Positions 54,941-63,133 of a stretch of 64,000 nucleotides of DNA are shown in pieces. The translations under genes and the position numbers were made by a program. The notes under the pieces were generated by a model, which had not been told where the DNA came from, did no database searches, and worked only from the letters and a program-made list of their open reading frames with translations. The stretch spans positions 1,488,001 to 1,552,000 of the forward strand of contig NZ_CP045915.1 in NCBI RefSeq assembly GCF_009650095.1, read 5' to 3'. Position 1 is the first letter of the stretch. Every line of letters begins with the position of its first letter. The stretch comes from Gracilibacillus salitolerans (lineage in GTDB: Bacteria > Bacillota > Bacilli > Bacillales > Amphibacillaceae).

Positions 54941-55746
54941 AAAAAAACATGCTGATCCCACTTTTGGTATTTCTTGTTTTCTATATGCTGTCTTTCGTGA
55001 TTAGTAACGATACAATCGATCTTGATTTAATTGGAAAAAACCAAGCTCCGAGTTTATTGCATTTGTTCGGAACCGACTGGCTTGGACGTGATATGTTACT
55101 CCGAACACTTAAAGGAATTCAACTTAGTATCACCCTCGGTATTGTGACGGCACTGCTTTCGACATGCTTAGGGCTTTTACTGAGTCTTCTGGCAACAGTC
55201 AATCCATACCTTGATAAAATGGTATCATGGTTAATCGATTTATTTCTGAGTTTACCGCATCTTGTTACATTAATACTAATTTCGTTTGTATTAGGTGGGG
55301 GATTCAAAGGAGTAGTGATTGGCTTAATGCTGACCCATTGGCCGGCGATAACAAGGATACTAAGAGCGGAGCTATTACAATTACAGACCATGCCATTTGT
55401 ACAAATTTCAAAACGGCTTGGAAAAGGATTCTGGTGGCGGGCAAGACATCATTTTCTTCCTCACCTTTTTCCTCAATTAATGGTGGGCTTTACCTTAATT
55501 TTTCCGCATGCGATCTTACATGAAGCATCGATCACTTTCTTAGGGTTTGGTTTATCAGCAGAGCAGCCAGCAATCGGTATTATCTTATCGGAATCCATGC
55601 AATATTTATCTTCCGGTATGTGGTGGCTTTCCTTCTTTCCAGGTTTGACACTGTTAGTTATGATTATGTTATTTCAACGTTTTGCTAATGCGTTCAAACT
55701 TCATTTAGAAAGGGATCGGTCCTATGAAAACTATTTTAGAGGTTAA
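54937..55746 (+). CDS. Nickel ABC transporter permease (NikC type)
   Basis: A 269-residue partner permease with the DppC/NikC start (LFGTDWLGRDMLLRTLKGIQ, about 46) and six helices. ATG 54937 overlaps the NikB stop; the open frame upstream lies inside nikB. Its last 23 bases overlap the start of the first ATPase gene. Confidence 0.88.
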   Translation: MKKNMLIPLLVFLVFYMLSFVISNDTIDLDLIGKNQAPSLLHLFGTDWLGRDMLLRTLKGIQLSITLGIVTALLSTCLGLLLSLLATVNPYLDKMVSWLIDLFLSLPHLVTLILISFVLGGGFKGVVIGLMLTHWPAITRILRAELLQLQTMPFVQISKRLGKGFWWRARHHFLPHLFPQLMVGFTLIFPHAILHEASITFLGFGLSAEQPAIGIILSESMQYLSSGMWWLSFFPGLTLLVMIMLFQRFANAFKLHLERDRSYENYFRG

Positions 55747-56470
55747 TCAACTATCTGTTTTTCATCAAGAGTCAGCGCATTGTCTGTTAAAAGATATTCA
55801 TTTTTCATTAACCAAAGGACAAGTGTTAGCCCTTGTAGGTGCCAGTGGCTCAGGAAAGAGTTTATTAGCTCAATCTATCTTTCAACTGTTACCAGAAAAC
55901 CTTCGTCAAAAAGGTGATGTGTTATATAGCGGTCGACAGGTTAATGAGCAGGACCGTGGAACAAATATCGTATTGATACCACAATCAGTAGCAGCACTTG
56001 ACCCTTTGATGAAAGTTGGTAAACAGATAGAAGGGCTGATTCAAGCAGGGAATCCTCATCAGATGATGCTCGACTTATTAGCACGATTGGGACTGGATGC
56101 GGATATTGCAACACGTTATCCGTTTCAATTATCTGGTGGGCAAGCCCGGAGAGTATTAGCAATGATTGCGTTAGGCAGTCCTGCCAACGTAGTGATAGCT
56201 GACGAACCGACTCCGGGACTTGATCAGGAAGCTAAGAATGAAATGATTGCTTTATTAAAACAGGTGAAACAAGCAGGGAAGGCAATTCTCTTGATTACCC
56301 ATGATTTTGATGTGGCGCTTCAACTAGCTGACCAAGTAGCAGTTTTAGAGCAGGGAAGTATCGTCGAAGTAGCCGATGTCGAGCATTTTTCAGGTGAAGG
56401 AGAGAAGTTGACACATCCCTTTACAAAAGCATTATGGCAGTCTCTACCACAAAATCTATTTAAAATATAA
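55724..56470 (+). CDS. Nickel ABC transporter ATPase (NikD type)
   Basis: A 248-residue ATPase with Walker A GASGSGKS at about 38, signature LSGGQARRVL at about 136 and Walker B VVIADEPTPGLD. It starts within the end of nikC behind AGAAAGGGATC. It forms a heterodimer with the NikE-type subunit 551 bases downstream, from which it is separated by a repeat pair. Confidence 0.88.
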   Translation: MKTILEVNQLSVFHQESAHCLLKDIHFSLTKGQVLALVGASGSGKSLLAQSIFQLLPENLRQKGDVLYSGRQVNEQDRGTNIVLIPQSVAALDPLMKVGKQIEGLIQAGNPHQMMLDLLARLGLDADIATRYPFQLSGGQARRVLAMIALGSPANVVIADEPTPGLDQEAKNEMIALLKQVKQAGKAILLITHDFDVALQLADQVAVLEQGSIVEVADVEHFSGEGEKLTHPFTKALWQSLPQNLFKI

Positions 56471-56564
56471 TATATACAATAAAGCACATAAAACATAAAC
56501 TGCGAAGTAATGTGTACATAGATTTGCTTTCTTCCATTCTTTTCTTGATGAGTGCATAACCATC

Positions 56565-56686
56565 GCTGCGGAAAAATACTCCCTTTCCGGGGGCACGGCC
56601 TCAGCTAACTTTGCAAAGAAAATCACTTTGCAAAGTGGATCTTCGGCTCGCGCTGTTCCCCCAGGAGTGTCGCATTTTTCCGCAGC
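56565..56686. repeat. Intergenic repeat copy A
   Basis: The 122-base unit is bounded by perfect 13-base inverted ends (GCTGCGGAAAAAT and ATTTTTCCGCAGC). It is much richer in GC than its surroundings. It carries GGCACGGCCTCAGC and GATCTTCGG blocks that recur in inverted orientation in copy B. It resembles the dispersed palindromic repeats of Bacillaceae genomes. It also holds an internal stem CTTTGCAAAG. Confidence 0.7.
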
Positions 56687-56759
56687 TCAGAATAGTGTTC
56701 TGATAAAGTCACAGAAAATCCTAAGAATGTAATTCCATGAGTTCTATCTTCAAAAAATC

Positions 56760-56912
56760 AGTGCTACACTACCAGTGGAGGCAAGATACGCAGACTCCTA
56801 CGGGACCAGCACGTGTCCGAAGACCCCACAGACAAGCGTTCTTTGCTTGTTGAGGAGGCTGAGGCCGTGCCCGTGGAAAGCGAAGTATCTTGCCGGAGCG
56901 TATCATAGCACT
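56760..56912. repeat. Intergenic repeat copy B, inverted relative to A
   Basis: The unit has outer ends AGTGCTA/TAGCACT and inner ends GGCAAGATAC/GTATCTTGCC, all perfect inverted pairs. The inner sequence, read in reverse complement, shares GGCACGGCCTCAGC and TCTTCGG with copy A in the same order. The two copies face each other within the gap between the two nickel ATPase genes. Confidence 0.7.
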
Positions 56913-57021
56913 TACCTTTAATCAGAATGGAAAAGAGCAATTCTGATTTTTCATTAGTTCGCAGTATGTATCTACTATGAATCAAGTGAGTTTTGCCAAA
57001 TTTTTAATGAGGAGCTTATAC

Positions 57022-57663
57022 ATGCTAAAGGTAGAAAAGCTATCTTATACTTTACCCAATCGAAAAACGCTTTTTCGCGATATTTCTTTGACTCTGGCTA
57101 AAGGGGAAATTGTTGGACTAAGTGGTGCAAGTGGGGTGGGAAAGACGACATTTGCCAAAGTGATAACAGGCTATTTGTCAGCTGAATCTGGAGAAATCAA
57201 TTACAAACCAGTAAAAAACAAACCTTATCCTGTCCAATTAATATGGCAGCACCCGGAACAATCGGTCAATCCAAAGTGGCGATTACAGAAGGTATTAGAG
57301 GAAGCGGGAGAGATAAATAAGCAATTGCTTGATCAATTGAATATACCTTTTGAATGGTTACCGCGCTATCCACATCAACTTTCAGGAGGCCAACTACAAA
57401 GAATATGCATAGCACGATGTTTATTAACGAATCCTTCTTATATTATTGCAGATGAAATGACGACAATGTTAGATCCGATCGCACAAGCAGAAATATGGCA
57501 GTTGGTAACGGAATATGTCAAAAACAATAAGGTGGGATTACTTATTATTAGTCATGATCGACTTCTGTTAGACAATCTATGTGAAAAAGTAATAGATTTT
57601 ACGCAATTTGTGAAACCAACCGACGATCTATCTCGTAATAATCATGAAGGGGTGAGAAAATGA
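57022..57663 (+). CDS. Nickel ABC transporter ATPase (NikE type)
   Basis: A 213-residue ATPase, shorter than usual NikE (about 260). It has Walker A GASGVGKTT at about 37, signature LSGGQLQRICIARC at about 124 and Walker B IIADEMTTMLD. The C-terminal oligopeptide-transporter extension is missing. ATG 57022 follows GAGGAG; two ATGs upstream are open but lack a site. Its TGA overlaps the ATG of the ydbS-like gene (ATGA). Confidence 0.85.
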   Translation: MLKVEKLSYTLPNRKTLFRDISLTLAKGEIVGLSGASGVGKTTFAKVITGYLSAESGEINYKPVKNKPYPVQLIWQHPEQSVNPKWRLQKVLEEAGEINKQLLDQLNIPFEWLPRYPHQLSGGQLQRICIARCLLTNPSYIIADEMTTMLDPIAQAEIWQLVTEYVKNNKVGLLIISHDRLLLDNLCEKVIDFTQFVKPTDDLSRNNHEGVRK

Positions 57664-58142
57664 GAGAACAACCTAATGAAAGAATTGCCACGGATGCGAT
57701 TAAGGCGTGGAAATTAACAGCGCAACTCATTGCAATTATACCGTTATTACTAACTATTGCAGCATTCGTTGTAGCGTACTTTTTCGATTTTTTATCGTAT
57801 TGGCTAGGTATCGTACTAGCGGTTTTTACCGTTTTAGAATGTACAATCACTATACTTATTATTCCAAAATTAAGATGGAGAAGATGGCGCTACCAAATCT
57901 ATGAACAGGAAATATACATACAGCACGGAATTTTAATCGTGACCAGAACCGTGGTACCGATGATAAGGGTACAGCATGTCGATACACAACAAGGTCCGAT
58001 TTTAAAAAAGTATGGATTAGCGACTTTACAGATCTCAACAGCTGCTACAACACATGAAATACCTGCTTTATTAGAAGCAGAGGCAGCAGATTTACGTGAC
58101 CAAATCTCCGAATTAGCGAGGGTGGAGCAAGATGATGTCTGA
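57660..58142 (+). CDS. YdbS-like membrane protein with bacterial PH domain
   Basis: A 160-residue protein with two N-terminal helices (about 20-60), then a bPH2 (DUF304) domain containing YIQHGILIVTRTVVPMIRVQ and HVDTQQGP. In Bacillus subtilis ydbS and ydbT form a pair linked to resistance against some antimicrobials. Here it overlaps the nikE-type stop by 4 bases and the ydbT-like start by 11 bases, so all three are translationally linked. Confidence 0.85.
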   Translation: MREQPNERIATDAIKAWKLTAQLIAIIPLLLTIAAFVVAYFFDFLSYWLGIVLAVFTVLECTITILIIPKLRWRRWRYQIYEQEIYIQHGILIVTRTVVPMIRVQHVDTQQGPILKKYGLATLQISTAATTHEIPALLEAEAADLRDQISELARVEQDDV

Positions 58143-59595
58143 ACCAAAACGACTACACCCAGCAGGAATGATATTTAATATCATTCAGGCAATCCGTCAA
58201 TCCGTATTTGGCTTTTTACCAATTGTCATTATAGCTGTAGGGAATGATGCATGGTTTTATGTCATTCTAGGTGCCTCCATTTTAATCGGTTTAATCATTT
58301 TATTTAGTGTATTATCCTGGTTTCGCTATACCTATCAATTAGAAGAAGATCAAATTCGAATCGAACAAGGTATTCTGATAAGAAAGAAACGAACGATTTC
58401 GAAACACCGAATTCAGTCGATTGATTTGTCGCAAAATATTATTCATCGTATTTTTGGTTTAACAAAAGTACAAATTGAAACAGCTGGCAGTGATCACCGG
58501 ATTGATGCGGCCTTATCTGCGGTGACGATGGCAGATGGTAAAATGCTTCATGATCAGCTTAAATATAAACAACAAGCGGCAGTAGTAGACGAGAACGAAG
58601 GACCCGCCCAGGAACTGAACAAAGAAGTGCCAGAAAAAGATTATCCTCAGAAAAAAGTTACACCTAAAGCATTGATTGTTGCTGGTTCAACTTCAGGAAG
58701 CTTTGGAATTATTCTTGGTTTATTTGGTTTAGCATTTTCAGAGTTAGAAACGTTTATTCCAGACCGATTCTATAATCAGGCAACAGAATGGGTGTTTTCT
58801 CAAGCGGTTCAAGTGTTGATCGCATTTGCTATTATCGTATTAATTTTATTGTGGATGTTAGGTGTTTTACAGACCTTGATCCAATATTGGAATTTTACGA
58901 TTACCAGATATGACAAAGAATTGTTTATTACGAGAGGGTTATTAGAAAAGAAACAATCGACCATTCCATTAAAAAGGATACAAGCGGTTGGTATTAAGGA
59001 AACGATTATTCGGCAACCATTAGGGTTAGCATCAGTTTATGTCGAGATAGCCAGTGGAGAAATAGGTCAGAATCAAGACATGCACACGTTAATCTTTCCT
59101 TTAATGCGCAAAAAACATATCCCAAGCTTTTTAAAGGAATTACTACCTGAATATCGCTATCAGCCTGAAGGAATGGTGAAATTACCGACTAAGGCATTAC
59201 CTTATTATATGGTTCGAACAGTTCTAATTCCATTGATCGTAACGATTGTCATTGCCATACAGTTCTTTGAATTTGCTTGGATACCTTTAATTGTGACGTT
59301 ACTCGCCTGTATATATGGTTATTTTCAATTCAAAACAACGGGATACCTTATTCAAGATCAGCAATTGCTGGTACAGACTCGTACTATTAGCAAGGATACC
59401 GCTCTAGTACCACACAAAAGATTACAGTCCTTGCAGAAGAAACAGCATATTTTACATCGAAAACAGGGATTAGCAACATTAGATACAGCAATCTTAAATA
59501 AGTTTGTTGGTCGTCATTTCATCGTAAGAGAATTAAGAGTGGAGGATGTAGATCACATAGCAGAGTGGTATTCATATCGGGAAAAACCACTTTAA
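58132..59595 (+). CDS. YdbT-like membrane protein with three bPH2 domains
   Basis: A 487-residue protein with six hydrophobic helices in three pairs (about 20-60, 185-250, 360-400). Each pair is followed by a bPH2 domain: QGILIRKKRTISKHRIQSID, RGLLEKKQSTIPLKRIQAVG and TRTISKDTALVPHKRLQSLQ. It overlaps the ydbS-like gene. ATG 58135 is an alternative start. It acts with YdbS in the membrane; the molecular role is not known. Confidence 0.85.
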   Translation: MMSEPKRLHPAGMIFNIIQAIRQSVFGFLPIVIIAVGNDAWFYVILGASILIGLIILFSVLSWFRYTYQLEEDQIRIEQGILIRKKRTISKHRIQSIDLSQNIIHRIFGLTKVQIETAGSDHRIDAALSAVTMADGKMLHDQLKYKQQAAVVDENEGPAQELNKEVPEKDYPQKKVTPKALIVAGSTSGSFGIILGLFGLAFSELETFIPDRFYNQATEWVFSQAVQVLIAFAIIVLILLWMLGVLQTLIQYWNFTITRYDKELFITRGLLEKKQSTIPLKRIQAVGIKETIIRQPLGLASVYVEIASGEIGQNQDMHTLIFPLMRKKHIPSFLKELLPEYRYQPEGMVKLPTKALPYYMVRTVLIPLIVTIVIAIQFFEFAWIPLIVTLLACIYGYFQFKTTGYLIQDQQLLVQTRTISKDTALVPHKRLQSLQKKQHILHRKQGLATLDTAILNKFVGRHFIVRELRVEDVDHIAEWYSYREKPL

Positions 59596-59941
59596 TTTGA
59601 GGTAGTTAGTACTTTATCACGGTGCCAATTTTCTTTTAAGAAAAAGGTCCATGACAATGGATGATTTATATAAGTTAAGTTGAAAATGCAATAAACAGAA
59701 TAAAGGACCACACATTACTAAAAAATGTGTGGTCCTTTTTTTTATTCCTAAGTATCAGAGGTGGGAGCTACTATCATATACTGTTTCCCTCTGCCCAAAT
59801 GATGCGAACGTATATTAAAAAATAAAAATGTTGACGAATTTTTGCATTAGGTGTATTATTTTTCCTAAGGGAAACTTTTTGAATATTTGGGCATATATAT
59901 AATGGAGATCTTTGATTTTACTTAGGAGAGGTGTACAGCTA
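59596..59941. other. Intergenic region with terminator and leader of the ZIP gene
   Basis: After the ydbT-like gene a terminator lies at 59703-59743. The following 200 bases show no gene. CCTAAGGGAAAC near 59870 and TATATATAATGG near 59894 are the only promoter-like features. Confidence 0.45.
59703..59743 (+). terminator. Rho-independent terminator
   Basis: AAGGACCACACATT and AATGTGTGGTCCTT form a 14-base stem with a short A-rich loop and eight Ts. Confidence 0.92.
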
Positions 59942-60748
59942 ATGGAATTAGAAGGAGTGGTATGGGCGTTTAGTTTGACATTACTAGCGGGGTTGGCAAC
60001 AGGTGTTGGTAGCGTACTGGCGTTTTTTACGTCCAATACAAATACAAAATTTTTGTCATGGGCATTAGGGTTTTCAGCTGGTGTGATGATCTATGTCTCG
60101 ATGGTAGAAATTTTTGTGAAAGCACAAGACTCGTTGGTAGGAGAATTAGGGGATACAAAAGGAGCTTGGTTAACAGTTATAGGATTTTTTGCGGGTATGG
60201 TTTTAATAGCATTAATCGATAAATTTATTCCAAAGCAGGGGAATCCGCACGAGCTGAAAAAAGTAGAGGATATGAACAAAGATCCAAATGGTGATGGTAG
60301 TTTATTGAAAATGGGTACGTTCACTGCACTAGCCATTGCCATTCATAACTTTCCTGAAGGGATTGCTACTTTTACGGCTGCATTACAAGATCCTAGTTTA
60401 GGGGTTGCCATTGCCGTCGCAATAGCGATTCACAATATTCCGGAGGGGATTGCTGTTTCGGTTCCGATTTATTTTGCCACAGGAGATAAAAAGAAAGCTT
60501 TTAAATTATCCTTTCTATCAGGATTATCTGAACCTATCGGTGCGTTAGCAGCCTTTTTATTTTTAATGCCTTTTCTATCAGAAGTGTTGTTTGGCATGAT
60601 TTTTGCGGCCGTTGCTGGTATCATGGTATTTATTTCTTTAGATGAACTACTACCAGCAGCAAAGAAATACGATGAAGCTCACACATCTATATATGGCCTT
60701 ATTACAGGGATGGCAGTAATGGCACTAAGTTTATTATTGTTCATTTAA
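59942..60748 (+). CDS. zupT: ZIP-family metal transporter (ZupT-like)
   Basis: A 268-residue transporter with eight helices. The ZIP metal site is clear: HNFPEGIATF in helix 4 (about 136-145) and HNIPEGIAVS in helix 5 (about 171-180). The cytosolic loop between helices 3 and 4 is acidic (EDMNKDPNGDGS). ZupT-type proteins import zinc and other divalent metals. ATG 59942 follows AGGAGAGG; an upstream ATG overlaps that site. Confidence 0.88.
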   Translation: MELEGVVWAFSLTLLAGLATGVGSVLAFFTSNTNTKFLSWALGFSAGVMIYVSMVEIFVKAQDSLVGELGDTKGAWLTVIGFFAGMVLIALIDKFIPKQGNPHELKKVEDMNKDPNGDGSLLKMGTFTALAIAIHNFPEGIATFTAALQDPSLGVAIAVAIAIHNIPEGIAVSVPIYFATGDKKKAFKLSFLSGLSEPIGALAAFLFLMPFLSEVLFGMIFAAVAGIMVFISLDELLPAAKKYDEAHTSIYGLITGMAVMALSLLLFI

Positions 60749-60780
60749 AAAAAACGGGGATTGTTCCCCGTTTTTTTTAA
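60749..60780 (+). terminator. Rho-independent terminator
   Basis: AAAACGGGGA and TCCCCGTTTT around loop TTGT, with long A and T runs on each side. It can serve both the ZIP gene and the small gene on the opposite strand. Confidence 0.9.
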
Positions 60781-60794
60781 AACTTATCGTTTTT

Positions 60795-60929
60795 CTAATT
60801 TCTTATCATTTTTGCAATAAAGACTACAAGTGCAATCACTAGTAGAATGTGTATTAGTCCACCTGCAACTTCAAATAAAAAGCCAATAATCCATGCTAAC
60901 AGTAGAATTCCTATAATTGTCCAAATCAT
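60795..60929 (-). CDS. Lmo0937-type small membrane protein
   Basis: A 44-residue protein, MIWTIIGILLLAWIIGFLFE followed by VAGGLIHILLVIALVVFIAK. It has two hydrophobic helices with the conserved GGLIHILLVIA of the Lmo0937 family. GAAGGAGTG lies before the ATG at 60929. It is short and easily missed. Relatives are stress-induced membrane proteins of unknown role. Confidence 0.8.
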   Translation of the reverse strand: MIWTIIGILLLAWIIGFLFEVAGGLIHILLVIALVVFIAKMIRN

Positions 60930-61103
60930 GAAGTTCACTCCTTCTTTGCTAGTGTTACGTATAAAATACCCATTAACGACAATAATAAACTTTTTTCGAA
61001 AAAATATTGCAATAATAGCAGTGGCTTGTTATAATAATCAACGTGGTTTCATTAAGAGATTGTTAATTGTTTTTAATAAACAGTTCTTTTAATATATATC
61101 CAT

Positions 61104-61177
61104 GCGGGTGTAGTTTAGTGGTAAAACCCCAGCCTTCCAAGCTGATGTCGAGGGTTCGATTCCCTTCACCCGCTCCA
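61104..61177 (+). tRNA. tRNA-Gly(TCC)
   Basis: The acceptor stem GCGGGTG/CACCCGC, D arm GTTTAGTGGTAAAAC, anticodon loop CTTCCAA with anticodon TCC, and T arm AGGGTTCGATTCCCT all fold. The 3' CCA is encoded. Confidence 0.95.
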
Positions 61178-61375
61178 TACATAGGGTTGAACGTAGTGTT
61201 TCGTTTTAAAATGAAGCATTACGTTTTTTTATTATGTTAAAATTAAAAGTAATTATCTATCCAAAGTGGCGAATAACGACAAAATGAGATAGAGTCTGAT
61301 TAAAACACTTGCGCATTACTGTTTACAACTTGTATTGTAGAGAATGAATAACAATATATAAGAGGAGTAAATAGC

Positions 61376-63076
61376 ATGAAAAAGTTACAACAACTCTTGC
61401 GAAATATAGATGGAAAAGGTTATAAAGCCTATAAATCGATTCAAGGGCGTTATTCCTTCCATCGTTATGAAATATCTATGGACTATGTACAAGGAGATCC
61501 ATTCGCGTCGCCTTCGAAAATCCGCATCGTTATTCCAGATGCATATCGTCCAATTAAAGATGAATGGAAACAATCCAAACAAAGAAACATATATGTAGCG
61601 GATCATATCGCCCGTTCGGTAGCAAAAGCAATTCAGGCGGAAGCCAAACAATCGAGGGGATCTGGTAAAAGCGGATTAATCCATATAGATCAACCCGGTC
61701 AGGAAATTCTTGAACGAACAGCGGTTCAAATAAAAAAAGAAAAAACGATTATCTGTTTATCAGTTGGTTTGCCGGCAAATGGGCGCCGTATTAATGGTAA
61801 AGAAGCAGAAAAGTTATTTTTTACGATTCTGCCCTCCATTCTGAAATATTCCATTTTTGCTATAAAAGATGAAGAAATAGAACAGAGTGTACAGCTAGCA
61901 GACCAGCATATCGCCATTAGAGAGAAAATGAAGGAAAATAATTGGCTAGCTTTTGTTGCGGATGGAGCAATTCTTCCGCGGGAAAGTGGTGTGAGCAACC
62001 GACCATTAAGAAAAGCAGTGCCTTTTGAAAGTCCTCAAGAAAATCGAGTGGAAATTAAGCTGCCACACCGTGAGGAACCTTTAACAGGTATGGCTATTAA
62101 AAAAGGCATAAGCTTAATCGTCGGTGGTGGTTATCATGGTAAAAGTACGTTATTGCAAGCTTTGGAGCGCGGAGTTTATCATCATATTCGCGGGGATGGT
62201 CGTGAATATGTGTTAACTAATCTCGATGCTGTTAAAATAAGAGCTGAAGATGGAAGACAGGTAACATCGGTCAATATCTCTGCTTTTATCAATGATCTGC
62301 CGCATGGGCAAGCGACAACTAAATTCACGACAGAGAATGCCAGTGGCAGTACCTCACAAGCAACGAATGTAGTGGAAGCAATAGAAGCCGGGGCGACAAC
62401 CTTGTTAATTGATGAAGATACAAGCGCCACAAATTTTATGATTCGTGATGCACGTATGCAAGCACTTGTTCACCAAGATAAAGAACCGATCACACCTTTT
62501 ATCGATAAAATCAAACAATTACGTGATGATTTAGAAGTGTCAACAATTTTAGTGATGGGTGGTTCAGGTGATTATTTTGATGTGGCAGATGAGGTAATCA
62601 TGATGGATCAATATAAACCATTTAATGTAACAGACAAAGCTCGAGAAATTGTGGAACATCACCCTGTTTCCCGTCAGCCGGTGACAGAAAAACTGGCCAG
62701 TGATATGAATCAACGCATCTTTTTACCACCAAGTCTAAACTTACAAAAAGGGAAAAAGAAAAAAGTGCAAGCTAAAAGTCTTTATACCATTTTGATGGGC
62801 ATGACAACGATTCAACTTCAAGGTGTGGAACAGTTAGTCGATGCCTCCCAAACACGGGCCATTGCAGAACTGTTACGTTACATGGAAGCAAAAGGGATTT
62901 TAAAGCAAGGAAAACCATTATCATCCTTGCTCGATGATATCGAAAAAATAATGGATAATGAAGGTTTACAAGCATTTGCCCCTTTTCCAAATCAGCACCC
63001 AGGTGACCTTGCCCGGCCAAGACGATTTGAAATTGCGGCATGCTTGAACAGAATGAGAACAGCAAAAGTCCAATAA
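61376..63076 (+). CDS. ABC-class ATPase domain protein (COG3044)
   Basis: A 566-residue cytoplasmic protein with an ABC-like P-loop GGGYHGKSTLLQALE at about residue 249, a Walker B-like TLLIDEDTSATNFMIRD at about 342, and the family's PIGEFPSP-independent N-terminal domain (MKKLQQLLRNIDGKGYKAYK). There are no membrane helices. The family is widespread but its function is not established. It starts behind AGAGGAG and is 57 bases upstream of queG. Confidence 0.85.
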   Translation: MKKLQQLLRNIDGKGYKAYKSIQGRYSFHRYEISMDYVQGDPFASPSKIRIVIPDAYRPIKDEWKQSKQRNIYVADHIARSVAKAIQAEAKQSRGSGKSGLIHIDQPGQEILERTAVQIKKEKTIICLSVGLPANGRRINGKEAEKLFFTILPSILKYSIFAIKDEEIEQSVQLADQHIAIREKMKENNWLAFVADGAILPRESGVSNRPLRKAVPFESPQENRVEIKLPHREEPLTGMAIKKGISLIVGGGYHGKSTLLQALERGVYHHIRGDGREYVLTNLDAVKIRAEDGRQVTSVNISAFINDLPHGQATTKFTTENASGSTSQATNVVEAIEAGATTLLIDEDTSATNFMIRDARMQALVHQDKEPITPFIDKIKQLRDDLEVSTILVMGGSGDYFDVADEVIMMDQYKPFNVTDKAREIVEHHPVSRQPVTEKLASDMNQRIFLPPSLNLQKGKKKKVQAKSLYTILMGMTTIQLQGVEQLVDASQTRAIAELLRYMEAKGILKQGKPLSSLLDDIEKIMDNEGLQAFAPFPNQHPGDLARPRRFEIAACLNRMRTAKVQ

Positions 63077-63133
63077 AGTGATAATTCCAGCGCTACGGAC
63101 GGTAAACCCCGTGATAAAAAGGAGGTGAGTGTA

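Noticed and set aside
55227..55523. Overlapping open frames inside the nickel permease genes
   Set aside because: They are out-of-frame readings of the permease with no initiation signals or family features.
56471..57021. CRISPR array in the repeat-rich gap
   Set aside because: Only two copies, in opposite orientation, with imperfect identity and no regular spacers.
62772..63065. Minus-strand open frame opposite the COG3044 gene
   Set aside because: It lies wholly opposite a well-supported gene and has no ribosome site.
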